Assembly: GCA_024405255.1 (NCBI GenBank)
Contig: JAKSOY010000084.1
Location: 1 to 16,653, forward strand
Reading direction: 5' to 3'
Origin: Kiritimatiellia bacterium
Lineage (GTDB): Bacteria > Verrucomicrobiota > Kiritimatiellia > RFP12 > UBA1067
DNA length: 16,653 bases
Part shown: in pieces, positions 15,245 to 16,653 of the stretch
How the letters are laid out: each line of letters begins with the position of its first letter
Position numbering within the stretch: position 1 is the first letter of the stretch
The notes under the pieces: generated by a model
What the model was told of the DNA's origin: nothing
The model's input: only the letters and a program-made list of their open reading frames with translations
Database searches by the model: none
Program-made: the position numbers and the translations under genes

Positions 15245-16653
15245 TTAGCACGTCGCGAGCAGCGCGCGAATGGCGTCGGCGGCCTCCGCAGGCGCCACGA
15301 GCTTCATCGCGTCCTTCGGATCCTTGCGCGCCTTCACTTCCACGCCGCCCTTGGCGAGGCCCTTCGCACCCACCACGACGCGCACCGTGAAGCCGATGAG
15401 GTCGGCGTCTTTGAACTTGACGCCCGGACGCTCCTCGCGGTCGTCGACGATCACATCGACACCCGTCGCCTCCAGCTGGTCCTCGAGGTCGGCCGCGACC
15501 TTCGCCACGGCTTCGTCCTTCGGATCCAGCAGATCGATCACCACCTGATACGGCGCCACCGCAGCCGGCCAGATGATGCCGTCCTTGTCGTGGCTCTGCT
15601 CGATGACGGCCTGCACCGTGCGGCTCACGCCGATGCCGTAGCAGCCCATCACCATCACCTGCTCCTTGAGGTCGTCCGTCTTGTAGACGGCCTTGAACGC
15701 ATCCGTGTACTTCGTGCCGAGCTTGAACACGTGGCCCACTTCGATACCGCGCTTGATGACCATCGGCTTGCCGCACTTGGCGCAGATGTCGCCGTCACGC
15801 ACGACGACGAGGTCCGCGAAGTCGGCGTCCGCCAGCTTCGTGTCACGCGCGAGGTCGACGTTCTTGAGGTGGAAGTCGTCCTTGTTCGCGCCCACGATGC
15901 ACCCGCGCGCGCCCTTGAGTTCCTGGTCCGCGACGATGCGCAGATCCGCATCGGCCGGCTTCACCGGACCCACGCTGCCCGCGTTCGCGCCGCTCGCCTT
16001 GAGCACCATCTCGTAGTCCGCGAGCTCGAGCTTCTTCACGCCGAGGAAATGCTTGAGCTTCACGTCGTTCACATCGCGATCGCCCGGCACGCACACCATC
16101 ACCGGCTTGCCGTCGGCCGCATAGATGAGCGACTTCACGAACGCGCTTCCCGGCACGCCCATGAACGCCGACACCTGTTCGATCGTCTTCGCGCCCGGCG
16201 TGTGCACCTCCTCGCAAGGCGGGCAAACAACCCCATCCTCCGTTTTACATTCTCCATTTTCAATTTTACATTCGGTCTTGCGCTCGGCCTTCTCGAGGTT
16301 GGCCGCATAGCCGCACCCGTCGCAGAAGGCGATGCCGTCTTCGCCCGCATCCGCCAGCACGTGGAACTCGTGCGAGAACTTGCCACCGATGTCGCCCGTG
16401 TCGGCTTCCACCGGATACGCCTTCAGACCGCACCGCGCGAACACGCGCTTGTACGCGTTGAACATCGCCATGTAGCTCGCGTCGGCCGCCTCGAGCGAGG
16501 TGTCGAAGGAGTAGGCGTCCTTCATCAGGAATTCCTTCGAGCGCATCAGTCCGAAGCGCGGACGAATCTCGTCGCGGAACTTCCACTGGATCTGATACAG
16601 CGTGACCGGCAGCTGGCGATAGGAACTGATCACGTTCTTCGCGAGTTCCGTCA
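15245..16653 (-). CDS. proS: Prolyl-tRNA synthetase, N-terminus outside the window
   Basis: Prolyl-tRNA synthetase of the bacterial type, class II. The visible 468 residues begin TELAKNVISSYRQLP and contain motif 2 (FRDEIRPRFGLMRSKEFLMKDAYSFD), the editing (INS/YbaK-like) domain around VHTPGAKTIEQVSAF to HLKNVDLARD, a CAKC pair, motif 3 (GCYGIGVSRTVQAVIEQ) and the anticodon-binding domain from about VAPYQVVIDLLDP to the end. Roughly the first 100-110 residues lie past the edge. The linker between CDGCGYAANLEKAE and the editing domain (plus-strand 16216-16280) has the insert-like stretch RKTECKIENGECKTEDGVVCPPCEE, which comes from a heptanucleotide repeat; it stays in frame and adds Cys residues. 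The gene ends 6 nt before pflA. Confidence 0.96.
   Translation of the reverse strand, partial: TELAKNVISSYRQLPVTLYQIQWKFRDEIRPRFGLMRSKEFLMKDAYSFDTSLEAADASYMAMFNAYKRVFARCGLKAYPVEADTGDIGGKFSHEFHVLADAGEDGIAFCDGCGYAANLEKAERKTECKIENGECKTEDGVVCPPCEEVHTPGAKTIEQVSAFMGVPGSAFVKSLIYAADGKPVMVCVPGDRDVNDVKLKHFLGVKKLELADYEMVLKASGANAGSVGPVKPADADLRIVADQELKGARGCIVGANKDDFHLKNVDLARDTKLADADFADLVVVRDGDICAKCGKPMVIKRGIEVGHVFKLGTKYTDAFKAVYKTDDLKEQVMVMGCYGIGVSRTVQAVIEQSHDKDGIIWPAAVAPYQVVIDLLDPKDEAVAKVAADLEDQLEATGVDVIVDDREERPGVKFKDADLIGFTVRVVVGAKGLAKGGVEVKARKDPKDAMKLVAPAEAADAIRALLATC
16238..16272. repeat. Heptanucleotide tandem repeat inside proS
   Basis: Five 7-bp units: CTCCGTT, TTACATT, CTCCATT, TTCAATT, TTACATT, with a possible degenerate sixth (CCCCATC, 16231-16237). 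The same heptamer family occurs at 14-48. Read on the minus strand in the proS frame it gives CKIENGECKTED. TTTTACATTC is repeated exactly 21 bp apart (16243-16252 and 16264-16273), i.e. every third heptamer, or 7 residues. Confidence 0.8.

Overview
All 13 supported genes and the partial gene at each edge lie on the minus strand, so transcription runs from high to low coordinates. The DNA is moderately GC-rich and comes from a Gram-negative bacterium: there is a lipoprotein-type polysaccharide export protein and an outer-membrane beta-barrel. A pyruvate formate-lyase activating enzyme suggests anaerobic or fermentative life. The order bL25 - pth - bS6 - (ssb) - bS18 - bL9 resembles the order known from Chlamydiae, and the coding style suggests the PVC superphylum, perhaps an uncultured Kiritimatiellota or Verrucomicrobiota member. 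That placement is inference and was not tested.

From the right edge the layout is as follows. (1) A partial prolyl-tRNA synthetase (15245-16653), a PFL-activase-type radical SAM enzyme and glutamate racemase murI form a tight run (6-nt gap, then a 4-nt overlap) whose promoter lies outside the window. (2) A translation operon, rplY-pth-rpsF-ssb-rpsR-rplI (13654 to 10756), has a strong extended -10 promoter at 13727-13756 and ends at a hairpin terminator near 10713-10736. (3) A seven-gene envelope/exopolysaccharide operon (10609 to 767) starts from a promoter at 10664-10692 with a 14-bp perfect palindrome over the likely transcription start. It encodes Wza-type export lipoprotein, a secreted Gly-Thr repeat protein of unknown function, an EpsL-like outer-membrane barrel, a Wzy/WaaL-type membrane protein, a Wzc-type copolymerase/tyrosine kinase, RmlB and finally AroA (EPSP synthase). 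A terminator follows at 699-725. (4) A gene-poor stretch (about 270-700) holds a second minus-strand terminator at 461-486 and the promoter of a small two-helix membrane protein that runs off the left edge.

The operon in (3) looks like the assembly and export half of a Wzx/Wzy-type capsule or exopolysaccharide system. No glycosyltransferase, flippase or initiating transferase is present, so the sugar-assembly genes must be elsewhere. The most unusual parts are the secreted protein with about 66 residues of Gly-Thr/Ala alternation, the Tyr-Gly-rich segments at both ends of the Wzc kinase (plus a Lys/Asp/Pro tail), aroA as the last gene of a polysaccharide operon, and an AATGGAG-type heptanucleotide tandem repeat that occurs twice about 16.2 kb apart, each time in frame inside a protein, once inside prolyl-tRNA synthetase.

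No rRNA, tRNA, CRISPR array, insertion sequence or phage gene was recognised.
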